From Pelagibacteraceae bacterium AG-464-P07 (GTDB lineage Bacteria; Pseudomonadota; Alphaproteobacteria; Pelagibacterales; Pelagibacteraceae): a stretch of DNA of 64,000 nucleotides. A model generated the notes under the pieces. That model made no database searches and was not told the DNA's origin. It worked only from the letters and a program-made list of their open reading frames with translations. The position numbers and the translations under genes are program-made. Location of the stretch: contig QCSA01000003.1 in the NCBI GenBank assembly GCA_003211695.1, forward strand, positions 1 through 64,000, read 5' to 3'. Below, piece by piece: positions 38,220 to 48,197 of this stretch (its first letter is position 1; each line of letters opens with the position of its first letter).

Positions 38220-38714
38220 ATGGCCGAAAAAAATAATAAAAAAATAATAATTATATTAATTTCAATATTTGTACTAGTTGTAGTCCTATCTTTTGTGGCA
38301 ATAAAGATTTTTCAAAAAAAACAAAATATAGCTTTGGAAAACCATTTTATAAATGTTCGTTTAATCACAAGTGTGCACCCAAGTTTGCCATGGAAATTTT
38401 CAACCAAAGAACCTAATATAAAAATAAAGCCAGGAGAGGTAAAAACTATAGAATATATAGTGGAAAATCCAAGTAATAGAACAACTTTTGGTGTTGCAAC
38501 TTTTCAATACCATCCCAAAGAATTGGGCAATTATTTTACTAAGCTAAACTGTTTTTGTTTTGATAAACAAAGTTTAAAAGCTGGAGAAAACAGCAAATAT
38601 TCATTAGTAATTTTAATTGATCCCAAAATGAAAAAAGATAGCAAGACAAAAGATATTAAAGAAGTTATTATGCAGTTTATCTTTTTTGATTATGATGAGT
38701 TTAAAAAGGGTTAA
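38220..38714 (+). CDS. ctaG: Cytochrome c oxidase assembly protein CtaG/Cox11
   Basis: VHPSLPWKFSTKEPNIKIKPGEVKTIEYIVENPSNRTTFGVATFQYHPKELGNYFTKLNCFCFDKQSL. Confidence 0.92.
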   Translation: MAEKNNKKIIIILISIFVLVVVLSFVAIKIFQKKQNIALENHFINVRLITSVHPSLPWKFSTKEPNIKIKPGEVKTIEYIVENPSNRTTFGVATFQYHPKELGNYFTKLNCFCFDKQSLKAGENSKYSLVILIDPKMKKDSKTKDIKEVIMQFIFFDYDEFKKG

Positions 38715-38723
38715 ACTTGAACT

Positions 38724-38912
38724 ATGATATTAAAAACTTTGACATTGCAACCTGATGCCATAATTTCAATGTGTGCCATGTGTATTTCTGACAGATCAGG
38801 AGGACAAATTGCACTACTTATCATTGTTTCTTCATTAATATTTTTAGCTATCGCAAATTGGGCTTGGAAAAAATATTTCAAAAATACTAGAGAAATTTCT
38901 ACGGAAAAATAA
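38724..38912 (+). CDS. Small membrane protein, 62 aa
   Basis: One TM helix; MCAMCISDRSGGQIALLIIVSSLIFLAIANWAWKKYF; downstream of ctaG. Confidence 0.5.
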   Translation: MILKTLTLQPDAIISMCAMCISDRSGGQIALLIIVSSLIFLAIANWAWKKYFKNTREISTEK

Positions 38913-38976
38913 ATTGTATAATTGAAATTCTACGTTTTAGGGTGGCTAACAGTTCTATTCTATACTAGAAAAAGCT

Positions 38977-40356
38977 ATGCAGTACATCAGCACAAGAAAT
39001 ACTGAACAAACCTTCACCTTTAAGGATGTTTTTTTAAATGGACTTGCTTCAGATGGAGGACTTTATATACCTAAAAAAATTCCTTCTTATTCATTGAAAG
39101 AACTAGAAAGTTTAAAAGAGCTTTCTTACGAGCAACTTGCAGTTAAAATTATTTTTAATTTTTGCTCTGATGAATTTAATAAAACTGAAATCAAAGATTT
39201 AGTTAATAAATCTTATAAAGAATTTAGAGTAAAAAATGTAGTCAACATTAAAAGCCTCGAAAATATTATTTTATTAGAATTATTCCATGGGCCCACTTTA
39301 GCTTTTAAAGATATTGCAATGCAAGTGATTGGCAATATGTATGAAAAAATCTTAAATGATAAAAATAAAGTTATCAATATAGTCGTGGCAACCTCCGGAG
39401 ATACTGGTGCAGCAGCAATAAGTGCATTAAAGGGTAGAAAGAATATAAATATATTTGTTCTTCATCCCCATAATAAAATTTCAAAAATACAAAGAAAGCT
39501 AATGACAACCATTAAAGAAAATAATGTTTATAATTTGGCAATCGAAGGCAATTTTGATGATTGTCAAAAATTAGTTAAATCAATGTTTATTGATCAATCA
39601 TTCAATGATGAAATTAATATGTCAGGAGTAAATTCAATTAATTGGGCAAGAATAATTGTACAAATTGTGTACTATTTTTTTAGTTATTTTAAAATTAATA
39701 ATGGCAATCAAAAAATTAATTTTTCTGTACCTACTGGAAATTTTGGGGATGTTTTTGCAGGATATATCGCAAAAAAAATGGGTTTACCAATAAACAAACT
39801 TATTGTTGCAACTAATAAAAATGATATTTTAAAAAGAGTTATTAATACAGGCGTTTATAAACCTAAAGAGGTTTTGCAAACTATTTCACCCAGCATGGAT
39901 ATTCAAGTAGCTAGTAATTTTGAAAGATTAATTTTTTACATCAATTCTAATGATGATCAGATAACTTTAAAAAAAATGGAAGAGCTAAAAAAAAATAATG
40001 AGTTTAAATTGAACGGTGAACAAATGAGTATTCTTAGAGATGATTTTATATCGGAAAGTTTGTCGGAAGATGAAACAAAAGATGTTATAAAAAAAATCAA
40101 TAAGAATTATAATATTCTTGTTGATCCACATACCGCTATAGGAATAGGTGTTTTAGATAAACTTTCAAATAATGGCATAAATATAATTTTGTCAACAGCA
40201 CATCCCAGCAAGTTTCCTGAAGCGGTAAAAGAAGCTACCGGCAAACATCCTGAATTGCCCCCTAAAATTAAAAAAATTATAGAAGAAGAAGAAAAATTTG
40301 ATATCTTGCCCAATGATTTAAATTTGATTAAAAAATTTATTAAAGAGAGAGCTTAA
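38977..40356 (+). CDS. thrC: Threonine synthase
   Basis: MQYISTRNTEQTFTFKDVFLNGLASDGGLYIP, HGPTLAFKDIAMQ, ATSGDTGAAA. Confidence 0.97.
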   Translation: MQYISTRNTEQTFTFKDVFLNGLASDGGLYIPKKIPSYSLKELESLKELSYEQLAVKIIFNFCSDEFNKTEIKDLVNKSYKEFRVKNVVNIKSLENIILLELFHGPTLAFKDIAMQVIGNMYEKILNDKNKVINIVVATSGDTGAAAISALKGRKNINIFVLHPHNKISKIQRKLMTTIKENNVYNLAIEGNFDDCQKLVKSMFIDQSFNDEINMSGVNSINWARIIVQIVYYFFSYFKINNGNQKINFSVPTGNFGDVFAGYIAKKMGLPINKLIVATNKNDILKRVINTGVYKPKEVLQTISPSMDIQVASNFERLIFYINSNDDQITLKKMEELKKNNEFKLNGEQMSILRDDFISESLSEDETKDVIKKINKNYNILVDPHTAIGIGVLDKLSNNGINIILSTAHPSKFPEAVKEATGKHPELPPKIKKIIEEEEKFDILPNDLNLIKKFIKERA

Positions 40357-40842
40357 ATGAAAGTAAAAGTCGGAGATACTCTAGTTGATAGCAGTGCTTA
40401 TATTTTAACAAAAGATGGACCTGAAAAGGTTTCGACTAATAAATTTTTTGGAAATCAAAAAATTATTTTATTTGGATTACCAGGAGCGTTCACACCTACT
40501 TGTTCTACCAAACACCTGCCTGGATATGTAAATTTACTTGAACTTGCAAAAGAAAAAAACATTCACAAAATTATATGTGTATCTGTTAATGATGCATTTG
40601 TTATGGATGCTTGGGCTAAAAACCAGGGAGCTAAAGGAAAAATAGAAATGTTAGCAGATGCATCTGCATCATTTACCAAAAGTATTGGTGCTGAATTAGA
40701 TTTAAAAAGTAGAGGATTAGAATTAAGGTCTTCTAGATACGCTATGTTGATAGAAAATTTAAAAGTTTTAAAAATTTCTGAAGAAAAAGTTGCTAAAAAC
40801 TGTGAAGTATCTGCTGCAGAGAACTTTTTAAAAGGAATTTAA
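40357..40842 (+). CDS. Peroxiredoxin (Prx5-like)
   Basis: LFGLPGAFTPTCSTKHLPGYV, CVSVNDAFVMDAW. Confidence 0.92.
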   Translation: MKVKVGDTLVDSSAYILTKDGPEKVSTNKFFGNQKIILFGLPGAFTPTCSTKHLPGYVNLLELAKEKNIHKIICVSVNDAFVMDAWAKNQGAKGKIEMLADASASFTKSIGAELDLKSRGLELRSSRYAMLIENLKVLKISEEKVAKNCEVSAAENFLKGI

Positions 40843-41261
40843 ATTAAGGCCGCTTTTTTTGCCAATTTATCAACCATATTATTCATTGGGTCTCCCGAAT
40901 GACCCTTTACCCACTGCCATTCGATATCATGAAAATTTGATAAAGTGTTTAATTTTATCCATAACTCAACATTTTTTACTTTTTTTTTATTGGCTGTTTT
41001 CCAATTATTTTTTTCCCAAATTTTTATCCAATTAGTAATTCCTTCCTTTACATAATTTGAATCTGTATAAATTCTTATTTTTTGTTTTTTTGAAAAAAAT
41101 ACTAATGCCTTAATTGCAGCCATTAATTCCATCTGATTATTTGTTGTATTTATCTTTTTCCCAGAAATAATGTTTTGTTTATCACCATTAAGTATTATTG
41201 CAGCCCAACCTCCAGGACCAGGATTGCCTATGCAGGATCCATCTGTATAAATTTTAATCAT
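40839..41261 (-). CDS. rnhA: Ribonuclease HI
   Basis: MIKIYTDGSCIGNPGPGGWAAI, NNQMELMAAIKAL, KGHSGDPMNNMVDKLA. Confidence 0.95.
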   Translation of the reverse strand: MIKIYTDGSCIGNPGPGGWAAIILNGDKQNIISGKKINTTNNQMELMAAIKALVFFSKKQKIRIYTDSNYVKEGITNWIKIWEKNNWKTANKKKVKNVELWIKLNTLSNFHDIEWQWVKGHSGDPMNNMVDKLAKKAALI

Positions 41262-41263
41262 AT

Positions 41264-42232
41264 CTAAATACAATAATCCTCAAAGTTTTTTACACTATTA
41301 TGAAACTCGAGTCTTTTCAGATATTCAATTGGATCTTTAACAGTTAAAAGAGCACCCTTACTCAAATTCAAATAATCAAAAACACGTGTTAACAAAAATC
41401 TCATGGAAGCACCTTGAGCTAAAACTTTAAGGTACTTTTTTTCGTCGTTGTTAAGTTTTCTCACGCTTGTATATCCTTTTATAAATTTTCTTGCTTTGGT
41501 TACATTAAAACTTAAATTCTCCCTTACTCCTTCAAAACACAAAGCATTTAAACAAACTGCTATTTCAAAGGAATAAAAATCACGACAAGAAAAATAAAAA
41601 TCAATTATTCCTGTAAACTTTTCATTTTTAAAAAAAATATTATCTGGAAATAAATCCGCGTGTATTATTCCCGAAGGTAATTTTTTTGGCCAATTTTTTT
41701 TTATTTCTTTTAAACTTATTTTTATTATTTTGGATAAATTCTTATGAATCTTTGAACAATCTTTTTCTACTTTACCAAATAATTCTGACCAAGAATCTAG
41801 AGAAAGATTATTTTGTCTCGTTAAAGAAAGATTTTTAGTAATTTTATGGAGCTTCGCTGTTTCAACACCTATGTCATAACAATTTTCCGGACTCAAATTT
41901 TTTTTTGCTGAACCTTCAAGAAATGATACTACAGCAGCTTTTTTTCCTAAAATCTCAGAAATATAATTTCCATTCTTGTTAATAATCGGTCTTGGACACT
42001 TAAAATTTGAATTATACAAATTGGTCATTAATCCTATAAAAAAAGGAAGATCTTTTGAATCAACTCTTTTTTCGTAGATAGTGAGGATAAATTTATTTTT
42101 TTCTGTCTGAACTAGGTAATTTGTATTTTCAATACCCTCCTTAATACCAAAGAATTTAGTGATTTTACCTATTTCATAATTTTTAAAAAAATTATTTAGT
42201 TCGTCTTTTGATATTTTTGTGTATACAGCCAT
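41264..42232 (-). CDS. thrB: Homoserine kinase
   Basis: GIKEGIENTNYLVQTE, GIIHADLFPDNIFF, GIIDFYFSC. Confidence 0.93.
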   Translation of the reverse strand: MAVYTKISKDELNNFFKNYEIGKITKFFGIKEGIENTNYLVQTEKNKFILTIYEKRVDSKDLPFFIGLMTNLYNSNFKCPRPIINKNGNYISEILGKKAAVVSFLEGSAKKNLSPENCYDIGVETAKLHKITKNLSLTRQNNLSLDSWSELFGKVEKDCSKIHKNLSKIIKISLKEIKKNWPKKLPSGIIHADLFPDNIFFKNEKFTGIIDFYFSCRDFYSFEIAVCLNALCFEGVRENLSFNVTKARKFIKGYTSVRKLNNDEKKYLKVLAQGASMRFLLTRVFDYLNLSKGALLTVKDPIEYLKRLEFHNSVKNFEDYCI

Positions 42233-42245
42233 TTGCGTCTTTATT

Positions 42246-43187
42246 TTATGTTAGTTTGTTGGGAATTCTGAATACTACATTTTCCTTTACAACTTCAACT
42301 TCATTTATTTCAATATCAGCTCTTTCTTTTATTTTAGCTATAAATTCTTTGACCAAAACTTCAGGTGCCGATGCCCCGGAGGATAATCCAATATTTTTAC
42401 ATTTTAAAATTTCTTCAATGGGGATAGCATTGGTGGTATAAAGTAACTGTGATTTTAAACATCCTGACTTCTTGGCAGATTCAACCAATCTTTTAGAATT
42501 AGATGAATTTCTGCTGCCAATGACAAAAAACATTTCACACTTTTTTGCAATTTTTTTAACAGCTAGCTGTCTATTTGTTGTGGCATAACAAATATCATCT
42601 TTTTTTGGTTCTTTTATATCAGGAAACTTATTTTTCAGGATTTGTATGATTTCAATAGTATCGTCTACTGAAAGAGTTGTTTGGGTGATATATGAAAGTT
42701 TTCCATTTTTTTTAAGGACATAATTTTTTGCATCTTCACTTGTTTCAAGTAAATCAATAGTTCCTTCTGGTAATTGACCCATGGTCCCTATAACCTCAGG
42801 ATGATTTTTATGACCAATTAGTAAAATGTGATAATTATATTTGTATAATTGTTCAGCTTCTTTATGAACTTTAGAAACTAATGGGCAAGTTGCATCTATA
42901 TATTCGATTTGTTTAAAATTTGCGTCTTTGGGAACTGATTTGGGAACTCCGTGTGCAGAAAAAATAACTGGTCTACTTCTATCTTCAATTTCACTTAATT
43001 CTTCAACAAAAATAGCACCTTTTTTTCCTAAACTTTCTACTACGTGTTTATTGTGTACGATTTCGTGTCTTACATAGACTGGAGCTCCAAACTTTTCTAA
43101 ACTTTTTTTAACAATTTCTATAGCTCTATCAACTCCTGCGCAAAAACCTCTTGGCGAGGCTAAATGAATTGTAATTTTATTCTTCAT
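42246..43187 (-). CDS. ispH: 4-hydroxy-3-methylbut-2-enyl diphosphate reductase
   Basis: LASPRGFCAGVDRAIEIV, FSAHGVPK, IDATCPLVSKVH, SSGASAPEVLV. Confidence 0.96.
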   Translation of the reverse strand: MKNKITIHLASPRGFCAGVDRAIEIVKKSLEKFGAPVYVRHEIVHNKHVVESLGKKGAIFVEELSEIEDRSRPVIFSAHGVPKSVPKDANFKQIEYIDATCPLVSKVHKEAEQLYKYNYHILLIGHKNHPEVIGTMGQLPEGTIDLLETSEDAKNYVLKKNGKLSYITQTTLSVDDTIEIIQILKNKFPDIKEPKKDDICYATTNRQLAVKKIAKKCEMFFVIGSRNSSNSKRLVESAKKSGCLKSQLLYTTNAIPIEEILKCKNIGLSSGASAPEVLVKEFIAKIKERADIEINEVEVVKENVVFRIPNKLT

Positions 43188-43227
43188 ATATTTACTTCAT
43201 GTATTAGCAATATATGCTTAAAGTATT

Positions 43228-43725
43228 TTAAGCTCTAGTTTTTTTAAGAGCGCCCTTAGCTTGATTGAAATTTTCTTCAAAGAGAGTGTCCAATTTTGAT
43301 TTATTAATTGATGTTTTTATCAATTTTGCAACTGACTCCATTGCAATTTTTACAGAAGCATCTTTTATGCCTTTAATAGCGTCTTCTTTCATTTGTACAA
43401 TTTTTCGTTCGGTGATTTTTTTTTTATTTTCCGAAGTTTGAAAAAATTTATTATTTATTTCTATAATAAGCTTTTCGCTCTCTTCTCGAGCATTTTTGAT
43501 TATTTGTTCATTTTCTTTTTGAGCATTTTCTAATTTATCCTGGGATTCATTTAATAAATTTTTTGATTCTTTTTTTAATTTTTCAGCTTCATTGAGTTCA
43601 TTCCTAATGTTCTCTATAATATTATTTAACAAAGAATTTATTTTTTGAGGAACTTTTAAATAAACTAGTACTGCAATAAATATTATGAAAGCAATAGCTA
43701 CCCAAAATGTTGCATCAATTATCAT
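43228..43725 (-). CDS. atpF: ATP synthase F0 subunit b
   Basis: N-terminal TM plus long charged coiled coil; F0 operon position. Confidence 0.88.
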   Translation of the reverse strand: MIIDATFWVAIAFIIFIAVLVYLKVPQKINSLLNNIIENIRNELNEAEKLKKESKNLLNESQDKLENAQKENEQIIKNAREESEKLIIEINNKFFQTSENKKKITERKIVQMKEDAIKGIKDASVKIAMESVAKLIKTSINKSKLDTLFEENFNQAKGALKKTRA

Positions 43726-44300
43726 ATATATTTTGTAATTTCTTTTTTTGAGATATCCTCAACAATCGCGGAAACGCTACTGGCGTTTACTTCAGTACCT
43801 ACTATTTTTCTGACAATTTCTGAAGATGCCTCAATAGCAATTTTGTTAACATCTTTTATTGAAGAAAATTTCAGCGTTTTAATTTCTTTTTCAGCTTTTT
43901 CAATTTCTTTCCCAATTTCTAGATCAAATTGATTTTTTTTATTTTTAATGTCGAGATTAACTTTTTTTCTTGTTTTATCTAGAATTTTTTTTGCCTCTTG
44001 TTTTGCATCACTAAGAATTTTGTTGTATTCAGAGATTTTTTTTTCAGATTGATCTTTAAGTTTTTGAGCTTCATCTAGGTCGGTTAAAATTTGAGATTTT
44101 CTATTTTCTAAGTTTTCATTAATTTTTGGCAAAATTGCTCTCCATAAAATTACATATAAAGTTACGAAAACCAGTATTACCCAAAAAATTTGAGATATCC
44201 AATAATCTGGATTAAGCTGAGGCATACCTCCCTCAGCTGCAAAACAATTACCCGATAAAAGAGTAAAAAATCCAATAAATTTTAAATAATTTTGAACCAT
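43722..44300 (-). CDS. ATP synthase F0 subunit b'
   Basis: FWVILVFVTLYVILWRAILPKINENLENRKSQI. Confidence 0.88.
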   Translation of the reverse strand: MVQNYLKFIGFFTLLSGNCFAAEGGMPQLNPDYWISQIFWVILVFVTLYVILWRAILPKINENLENRKSQILTDLDEAQKLKDQSEKKISEYNKILSDAKQEAKKILDKTRKKVNLDIKNKKNQFDLEIGKEIEKAEKEIKTLKFSSIKDVNKIAIEASSEIVRKIVGTEVNASSVSAIVEDISKKEITKYI

Positions 44301-44310
44301 TACTTAAAAC

Positions 44311-44538
44311 TTAAAATGCAAATAATATTATTAGTGCAATAACCAAGCCAAACAATCCAGTAGCTTCCGCTAAAGCAAAACCTAAAAGTAAGTTTGGAAA
44401 TTGTTTTTGTGCTGCAGAGGGATTACGCATAGCTCCTGACAAATAATTTCCAAAAATAATTCCTATACCAACTCCTGCTCCTGCTAATGCAATTGCTGCA
44501 AGACCGGCTCCAATCATTTTTGCTGCTTCTAACTCCAT
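44311..44538 (-). CDS. atpE: ATP synthase F0 subunit c
   Basis: MIGAGLAAIALAGAGVGIGIIFGNYL...LGFALAEATGLFGLVIALII. Confidence 0.97.
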   Translation of the reverse strand: MELEAAKMIGAGLAAIALAGAGVGIGIIFGNYLSGAMRNPSAAQKQFPNLLLGFALAEATGLFGLVIALIILFAF

Positions 44539-44559
44539 ATTTTCTCCTTTCTTTTTAAT

Positions 44560-45294
44560 TTAATGATTTAAATTAAGTGCATCATTTAAATAGATACAGG
44601 TTAAAATTGCAAAAACATAAGCCTGAAGGAAGGCTATTAATATTTCCAGACCAGTTAGTGCAACTGTAAAACTTAGTGGTAACCATCCACCTATTACTCC
44701 AAGACTTATTACAAAACCTCCAAAAACTTTTAACATTGTATGACCTGCCATCATATTTGCAAATAATCGTACAGATAAGCTTACGGGTCTACTCAAATAT
44801 GAAATAATCTCAATTACAACTATTAAGGGTAACAAAAATAATGGAACTCCACTTGGAATAAATAATTTAAGATATCTTACCCCATGATTAACAAATCCTA
44901 TAATTGTTACGCCTATGAAAATAATAGCTGCCAATGCAAAAGTTACGATTATATGACTTGTAACTGTAAAAGAGTAGGGCAACATTCCAAGCATGTTGCA
45001 GAATAATACAAACATAAATAAGCTAAAAACAAATGGAAAATAGGGTTTTGCTTTTGATCCCGCGGTATCACTTATCATTTTGGACACTAAGGTATAACTA
45101 AGTTCTGTGAGTAATTGTATTTTTGTGGGTATTATAGCTTTTCTCTTGGTTCCTATAAAAAACACACTAATTATTGTAAACGCACTTATCACCATAAATA
45201 AACTTGCATTCGTAAATGATATATCTACATTTCCAAGACTTATTTCAGGGCCAATTCTATAAACATTGAATTGATGCATTGGATTTGTTGACAT
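44560..45294 (-). CDS. atpB: ATP synthase F0 subunit a
   Basis: SLSVRLFANMMAGHTMLKVFGGF, LEILIAFLQAYVFAILTCIYLNDA. Confidence 0.97.
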   Translation of the reverse strand: MSTNPMHQFNVYRIGPEISLGNVDISFTNASLFMVISAFTIISVFFIGTKRKAIIPTKIQLLTELSYTLVSKMISDTAGSKAKPYFPFVFSLFMFVLFCNMLGMLPYSFTVTSHIIVTFALAAIIFIGVTIIGFVNHGVRYLKLFIPSGVPLFLLPLIVVIEIISYLSRPVSLSVRLFANMMAGHTMLKVFGGFVISLGVIGGWLPLSFTVALTGLEILIAFLQAYVFAILTCIYLNDALNLNH

Positions 45295-45313
45295 TTTATT
45301 TTTTCAATTTTTT

Positions 45314-45601
45314 TTAATCGTTATTTTTCTGCATTAGTTTTGCTGATCTAATGACATTTAAGATGCCAGCTACAGCGCCAGCAAAAAAAAATATTATTGT
45401 TAACCAAGGTTTACTATCAAACCAGTTGTCTAAAATAAACCCTATTATTGAGCCCACAAAAACAGCGGCAACCATCTCAGTGCTTAATTTTAAGGCAGCA
45501 CCCAAAGAAGAAGTATTTTTTCTATTGTTAGTAAAGGAGTTTTTATTAGCTTTTTTCTTTGCAATTTTTAGGCGAGTACTCAATTCGCTAAATTTTTTCA
45601 T
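45314..45601 (-). CDS. atpI: ATP synthase protein I (AtpI)
   Basis: FVGSIIGFILDNWFDSKPWLTIIFFFAGAVAGILNVIR. Confidence 0.88.
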   Translation of the reverse strand: MKKFSELSTRLKIAKKKANKNSFTNNRKNTSSLGAALKLSTEMVAAVFVGSIIGFILDNWFDSKPWLTIIFFFAGAVAGILNVIRSAKLMQKNND

Positions 45602-45612
45602 TTAAATAAAAT

Positions 45613-48189
45613 TTATGCAACCAATTCTTCAGCTTTTTCAAGATCAACAGCAACCAACTGGCTAACTCCCTTTTCAGGCATTGTTATACCATACAATCTG
45701 TTCATTTTTGACATGGTTAGGGCATGATGTGTAACAATAATAAATTTTGTGCGAGTTATTTTTACTAATTCTTCGAGTAAATTACAAAACCTTGTTACAT
45801 TGGCATCATCCAAAGGTGCATCAACTTCATCCAAAAAACATATTGGTGAAGGGTTAGTTAGAAAGACTGCAAAAATTAAAGATAAAGCAGTTAGTGCTTG
45901 CTCTCCTCCTGAAAGAAGAGTTATTGATTGCAATCTTTTACCCGGAGGACTTACTAGCATTTCTAAACCAGCTTCTAAAGGATCTTCAGAGTCTACTAAT
46001 TCCAATTTAGCATTTCCTCCATTAAATAATTTTGTGTATACCTCGTTAAATTTTCTATTTACCTTTTCAAAAGCTTCAATTAATCTTTCCCTTCCTTTTT
46101 GATTTAGCTCATTAATACTTGCTTTTAATTTAATTATTGCCATGACTAAATCTTCTCGGTCTTTTTGTATTTTGGTGATTTCCATTTCAGACTGTTTTGT
46201 CTCTTCATCTGCTCTCAAATTTACTGAACCAAGTTTATCTCTTTTTCTTTTTTTTGCATCCAAAGCCTCCTCTTGTTCCAAAGCCTCTGGAAGAATATCT
46301 TTTCCAAGAAAATTAGATGAATTAAATAAGTTGGATTCATTAAGTTTAAGATTGCTTTCAATATGTTCCAGCAAATCTCTTTTTCTGTTTTGTAAGCCCT
46401 CCGCCTTAGCAGAAGCTCTAGCTCTATTCTCTCTTGCAAGCATAATCTTTTCTTGCACGGCTTTTAGCTTTTTATTGTGATCTTCATAAATTTCTTCTGC
46501 TTTATTTGTTTCTTCTTCCATTTTTAATTTTTCCTGTTCTGTTGTTTTAATAATTTGCAAAGTCTGACCTTTTTCAACAGCAATATTTTCAGGAAGTTTT
46601 TCCAAATTAATTAAATTTTGAGCAATCTTTTCTTTTCTTGCATTTAATTCGTTTACCATTTTTTCTGAATTAGAATTCAGATTCTTCCAATTCTTATTTT
46701 CTTCATCGATATTTTTTATTCTCTCTTGTCTTTTTATTGAGTCAGCTTTTATTGTTTGATTTTTACTATATGCAGCCGCGTAACTTTCTTGTGAAATTTT
46801 TATTTTGTGATTTAATTTGTTTAGCTCTTCTAATACTTGGTTATTTGTTACGTCTTCAAATTTTGAAGTCAAAATTTTCAAGCTATTTATTGTTTTATTA
46901 ATTAAGTTAGAGGATTCATCAATATTGCCTTCTTTTATACATTTGTGGCACTTTTCTAAATCTGATAAAGAGTTTTTTATGATTTCTAAATTTTCTTTTG
47001 AAGCAGAATTTATAGCCAGTTCTTGAGAGGTTTTTTTGAGCATTTCTTGCTCAATTTTAAGGTTTTCCGTTGCTACGTTTAAGTCCTGGCTAGTTTGCTT
47101 CTCAAGATCATAATATTTTGTCTCGACATCAATTAAATCTTTTTTTTCTACTTTTAGTCTCTTTTCATTCGATGAAGCATCAATTATTATTCTTTTTTCT
47201 CTATCAATATCAATTTCTAATGTTTTTTCAGAATCAATTAAACTATTTTTCTCGCTTTTTATTCTAATTTCTTGTTCTTCTAGATTTTTTATTTCTAAAT
47301 TTAGTCTCTGTAATTTTGATAGTATTTCAATATTTTTGTCTCTCAAAGGTTTTAATTTTAAATTCTCTTTTTCCAGTAGTTCAGTAGAATGGTTTAGCTC
47401 AATCGTTAATCCACTTACTTCATCCTCAGATTCACTGACATTTTCATTTTCTAATTTAATATCTTTTTCGATATTTTGTAATTTTAAATAGTAAAGGCCT
47501 GCTTCAAATTTTTTAATTTCTTCTGAAATCATTTTATACTTTGTTGCTTCTTCTGCTTGTTTCTTTAAATTTGCCAATTGTTTTTCTTGCTGTCTTCTTA
47601 GTTCATCTGATCTTTTTAAATTATTTTCTGCTGCAGTCAGTCTTAATTCAGATTCATGTCTTCTTGCATGTATTCCCGATATTCCAGCGGCCTCTTCTAA
47701 AATAGCTCTTCGATCAGATGGCTTTGCGGTTACAAGCGTCCCGATTCTTCCTTGGCCAATAATCGAAGGTGAGTGTGCTCCAGTAGATAGATCTGCAAAA
47801 AATGTTTGAGCATCTCTCGCTCGAACTTCTTTTTCATTAATAAAATATTTTGAACCTTTGTCTTTTTCAATCCTTCTCTTAACATCAATTTTTTCAATAT
47901 CCCTAAATTGTATTGGCCCATCTTTCTCTATATTTCCCAAACTAATAATTACCTCAGCAATATTTTTTGAGGGTTTATTAGCAGTGCCAGAAAAAATAAC
48001 ATCTTCCATCCCTGAACCCCGCATGCTTTTTGCAGATGTTTCTCCCATACACCATCTTAAAGATTCCACAATATTTGATTTACCACAGCCGTTTGGACCC
48101 ACAATTCCTGTTAAACCGTGTTCGATTAAGAAAGTTGTCTTTTCGACAAAAGATTTAAAACCTGTTAATTGAATTTTTTTAAATTCCAT
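45613..48189 (-). CDS. smc: Chromosome segregation SMC ATPase, short (858 aa), no recognisable hinge, central CHKC
   Basis: GFKSFVEKTTFLIEHGLTGIVGPNGCGKSNIVE (Walker A), LLSGGEQALTALSLIFAVF signature, CFLDEVDAPLDDANV (Walker B). Confidence 0.93.
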   Translation of the reverse strand: MEFKKIQLTGFKSFVEKTTFLIEHGLTGIVGPNGCGKSNIVESLRWCMGETSAKSMRGSGMEDVIFSGTANKPSKNIAEVIISLGNIEKDGPIQFRDIEKIDVKRRIEKDKGSKYFINEKEVRARDAQTFFADLSTGAHSPSIIGQGRIGTLVTAKPSDRRAILEEAAGISGIHARRHESELRLTAAENNLKRSDELRRQQEKQLANLKKQAEEATKYKMISEEIKKFEAGLYYLKLQNIEKDIKLENENVSESEDEVSGLTIELNHSTELLEKENLKLKPLRDKNIEILSKLQRLNLEIKNLEEQEIRIKSEKNSLIDSEKTLEIDIDREKRIIIDASSNEKRLKVEKKDLIDVETKYYDLEKQTSQDLNVATENLKIEQEMLKKTSQELAINSASKENLEIIKNSLSDLEKCHKCIKEGNIDESSNLINKTINSLKILTSKFEDVTNNQVLEELNKLNHKIKISQESYAAAYSKNQTIKADSIKRQERIKNIDEENKNWKNLNSNSEKMVNELNARKEKIAQNLINLEKLPENIAVEKGQTLQIIKTTEQEKLKMEEETNKAEEIYEDHNKKLKAVQEKIMLARENRARASAKAEGLQNRKRDLLEHIESNLKLNESNLFNSSNFLGKDILPEALEQEEALDAKKRKRDKLGSVNLRADEETKQSEMEITKIQKDREDLVMAIIKLKASINELNQKGRERLIEAFEKVNRKFNEVYTKLFNGGNAKLELVDSEDPLEAGLEMLVSPPGKRLQSITLLSGGEQALTALSLIFAVFLTNPSPICFLDEVDAPLDDANVTRFCNLLEELVKITRTKFIIVTHHALTMSKMNRLYGITMPEKGVSQLVAVDLEKAEELVA

Positions 48190-48197
48190 AAATCTTA

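Noticed and set aside
46142-48172. Plus-strand ORFs opposite smc
   Set aside because: Antisense shadow ORFs with Ser/Leu-rich composition mirroring the coiled coil
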